From JALYRV01 sp035512575 (lineage in GTDB: Bacteria > Acidobacteriota > Vicinamibacteria > Vicinamibacterales > SCN-69-37): a stretch of DNA of 45,859 nucleotides. Below, piece by piece: positions 45,273 to 45,859 of this stretch; within the stretch, counting starts at the first letter, position 1, and every line of letters begins with the position of its first letter. The stretch is taken from positions 1 through 45,859 of the forward strand of contig DATKDT010000019.1 in assembly GCA_035512575.1 (NCBI GenBank), written 5' to 3'. Made by a program: the position numbers and the translations under genes. The notes beneath the pieces are model-generated. The model saw only the letters and a program-made list of their open reading frames with translations, had not been told where the DNA came from and ran no database searches.

Positions 45273-45859
45273 GAGCGTCAGCTGCAGCAGCTGGCGGAGG
45301 CCGAGGCGGCGCTGGCGGCGAATCCGGGCAGCGCGGATGCGCTGATCTGGGTCGGGCGGCGGCAGGCGTATCTCGGGCGCTATGACGACGCGATTGCCAC
45401 GTTCACGCGGGGCATCGCGACGTTTACGTCAGATGCGCGCTTCTACCGGCATCGCGGGCACCGCTTCATCACGACGCGCCAGTTCCAGAAGGCGATCGAG
45501 GACTTCGACAAGGCGGTCGCGCTCACGCGCGGCAAACCCGACGAGGTCGAGCCCGACGGGCAGCCGAACGCGCGGAACATTCCGACCAGCACGCTGCAGA
45601 CCAACATCTGGTACCACCTCGGCCTGGCGCACTACCTGACCGGCAACTTCGAGGCGGCCGCCCGCGCGTACGCGGAAGATCTGAAGATCAATCCGAACGA
45701 CGACAACCTCGTCGCCGTCACGCACTGGGCGTACATGACCGCGCGCCGCCTCGGACGCGATGACGAAGCCAGACGGCTGCTCGCGCCGATCACGAAGGAC
45801 CTCGAGGTCATCGAGAACGGCTCGTACCACCGGCTGCTGCTGATGTACAAGGGCGAGAT
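45156..45859 (+). CDS. TPR-repeat protein with repeat-encoded N-terminus (partial)
   Basis: Open from ATG 45156 to the window end with no stop, at least 234 residues. Residues 1-26 are Gly-Ser triplets then (Val-Leu) repeats, all encoded by the 9- and 6-nt tandem repeats, giving a signal-peptide-like hydrophobic core ending VPC. After a short linker from the 7-nt repeat (ATGNWQQATE) the body is tetratricopeptide-like: LAEAEAALAANPGSADALIWVGRRQAYLGRYDDAIATFTRGI, then FYRHRGHRFITTRQFQKAIEDFDKAV, then IWYHLGLAHYLTGNFEAAARAYAEDLKINP. TPR proteins scaffold complexes. An in-frame TGA at 45138 bounds the frame. A second ATG at 45165 is also possible. Confidence 0.75.
   Translation, partial: MGSMGSTGSIGSTGSVLVLVLVLVLVPCTPATGNWQQATERQLQQLAEAEAALAANPGSADALIWVGRRQAYLGRYDDAIATFTRGIATFTSDARFYRHRGHRFITTRQFQKAIEDFDKAVALTRGKPDEVEPDGQPNARNIPTSTLQTNIWYHLGLAHYLTGNFEAAARAYAEDLKINPNDDNLVAVTHWAYMTARRLGRDDEARRLLAPITKDLEVIENGSYHRLLLMYKGE

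Overview
The window is a high-GC, gene-dense bacterial chromosome segment, most likely from an Acidobacteriota member, possibly class Vicinamibacteria. That placement is an inference. It rests on the base composition, two adjacent proteins resembling the acidobacterial VWFA-related family, meso-DAP-type peptidoglycan genes, an outer-membrane barrel protein (a didermic envelope), and tightly packed operons whose genes overlap by NTGA or TGATG. I see no rRNA, tRNA, CRISPR array, integrase or transposase.

Layout. (1) 1-6781, minus strand: the start of the division and cell wall (dcw) cluster, mraZ-rsmH-ftsL-ftsI-murE-murF-mraY. It has a clear sigma70-type promoter and three 10-bp-spaced TGGAN repeats that look like an MraZ operator. 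(2) 6891-13970, plus strand: three family 2 glycosyltransferases, a PspC-domain peptide, a nucleotide-sugar epimerase, a DegT aminotransferase, a secreted STN-like protein, a GNAT protein and a YqeY protein, closed by a strong terminator. (3) 14102-19988: murJ and a rhomboid protease, converging on a cupin-lemA-SDR-M48 peptidase operon. (4) 20030-23266: a fused alpha/beta 2-oxoacid dehydrogenase E1 and a secreted propeller-like protein. (5) 23271-30109, minus strand: a complete-looking gas vesicle operon, gvpJ-gvpA-[histidine kinase-response regulator]-gvpL-gvpG-gvpF-gvpJ-like-gvpF-like-gvpK. (6) 30308-37091: outer membrane protein, TypA/BipA, FKBP lipoprotein, fatty acid desaturase, DMT transporter, and a short F0 ATP synthase operon (atpZ-atpI-atpB-atpE). 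(7) 37148-45859: two VWA proteins, a CobA-HemD fusion, a glycine-zipper protein, IspG, gluconokinase, a small membrane protein, a MATE transporter and the start of a TPR protein.

The most unusual content is of two kinds. First, the gas vesicle operon contains a cytosolic GAF-PAS-PAS histidine kinase and an output-less response regulator between gvpA and the accessory genes. Several of its Gvp proteins, including the shell protein GvpA, carry basic, disordered-looking Arg/Lys/Pro/Ala-rich tails. Second, short-word tandem repeats (6-, 7-, 8- and 9-nt units, often as inverted arms) sit at gene ends across the window. In two places the repeat is translated and supplies the hydrophobic signal-peptide-like N-terminus of an otherwise ordinary secreted protein.

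Many genes have a TAnnnT -10-like hexamer only about 6-15 nt before the start codon and no Shine-Dalgarno sequence. This suggests frequent leaderless transcripts, including for the gas vesicle operon. Other genes (gvpA, atpE, the outer membrane protein, the first VWA gene) have classical AGGAGG-type sites.
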